From Lachnospiraceae bacterium UBA1251 (GTDB lineage Bacteria; Bacillota; Clostridia; Lachnospirales; Lachnospiraceae), in contig DBVZ01000066.1 in NCBI GenBank assembly GCA_002308255.1, positions 1 through 5,994 on the forward strand: a stretch of DNA of 5,994 nt, given 5' to 3'. Numbering within the stretch: position 1 is the stretch's first letter; each line of letters begins with the position of its first letter. The translations under genes were made by a program, and so were the position numbers. Below, piece by piece: positions 5,614-5,994 of this stretch. Under the pieces are notes generated by a model. The model searched no databases. It saw nothing but the letters and a program-made list of their open reading frames with translations, and was not told where the DNA came from.

Positions 5614-5994
5614 ATGAGCCTCTGTGTTGATATTAAAAAGAAAATCGGAGAATTTGAGCTGGATGTTTCTTTTGAGGAGGACAGGGAGATCCTGGCGATC
5701 CTCGGGGCATCGGGATGCGGGAAGAGCATGACGCTCAAATGCATTGCCGGGATCGAACGACCGGACAGCGGCAGGATCGAGCTGGACGGGCGTATTCTCT
5801 ATGACTCGGAGAAAGGGATCGATCTTTCTCCGCAGAAGAGAAAAGTGGGATACCTGTTCCAGAATTACGCGCTGTTCCCCAATATGACGGTCCGCGGCAA
5901 CATTTTCTGCGGAATGCGCGGCATGAAGGACAAAGGGCAGCGGGAGAAAAAATTCCGCGAACTGATCCGCCTCATGAAGCTGGAAGGGTTTGAG
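5614..5994 (+). CDS. modC: Molybdate ABC transporter ATP-binding protein ModC, N-terminal part (3' truncated by window edge)
   Basis: The frame opens at ATG 5614 and runs to the window edge, giving 127 residues of a protein normally near 350. The ribosome binding site GGAGGA (5599-5604) lies 9 nt upstream, and the gap to modB is 21 bp. Visible parts of the ATPase domain: the Walker A motif GASGCGKS at 31-38, followed by MTLKCIAGIERPDSG, and the Q-loop region LFQNYALFPNMTV at 81-93 (Gln83). The MTLKCIAGIE and YLFQNYALFP wording is typical of ModC among related importer ATPases. It would power transport through ModB. The signature motif, Walker B and any C-terminal molybdate-binding (Mop) domain lie beyond the window, so regulation by a Mop domain cannot be judged. 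Confidence 0.92.
   Translation, partial: MSLCVDIKKKIGEFELDVSFEEDREILAILGASGCGKSMTLKCIAGIERPDSGRIELDGRILYDSEKGIDLSPQKRKVGYLFQNYALFPNMTVRGNIFCGMRGMKDKGQREKKFRELIRLMKLEGFE

Overview
The window reads as a chromosomal piece of an anaerobic Bacillota bacterium, most likely class Clostridia (Lachnospiraceae-like). This is inferred from the moderately high GC content, AGGAG-type ribosome binding sites, a pyrophosphate-dependent phosphofructokinase, and a compact molybdenum cofactor (Moco)/tungsten cofactor gene set. All genes lie on the + strand; nothing on the - strand is credible.

Layout: positions 1-318 hold the 3' end of a pyrophosphate:fructose-6-phosphate phosphotransferase gene. Positions 319-714 hold no convincing protein gene but a highly structured region: several hairpins, a 9-nt direct repeat that allows alternative pairings, a strong intrinsic terminator (584-619), and an upstream segment (511-520) that can pair with the terminator's left arm. 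It looks like an attenuated 5' leader or riboswitch for the cofactor genes. Then follow moeA (715-1935), moaA (1969-2958) and a fused gene (2986-3927) with an N-terminal MogA/MoaB domain and a C-terminal divergent MoaE-like domain. A 27-bp REP-type palindrome (GGGGACGGTTCTG core) fills the moeA-moaA gap and overlaps the only good Shine-Dalgarno sequence for moaA. After a 139-bp gap with a weak hairpin, a likely promoter and a dyad-symmetric operator candidate comes modA (4067-4903), modB (4900-5592, 4-nt overlap) and the start of modC (5614 to the window end).

Together the genes describe metal supply and insertion for a molybdopterin enzyme. ModABC imports molybdate or tungstate, MoaA makes the first cyclic intermediate from GTP, the MogA domain adenylylates molybdopterin, and MoeA inserts the metal. 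MoaC and MoaD, also needed for molybdopterin, are not in the window. The MoaE role is represented only by the fused domain, which keeps some but not all residues known to matter in E. coli MoaE.

The most interesting points are the structured leader, the MogA-MoaE-like fusion with substituted active-site positions, and the REP element sitting on the moaA translation start region.
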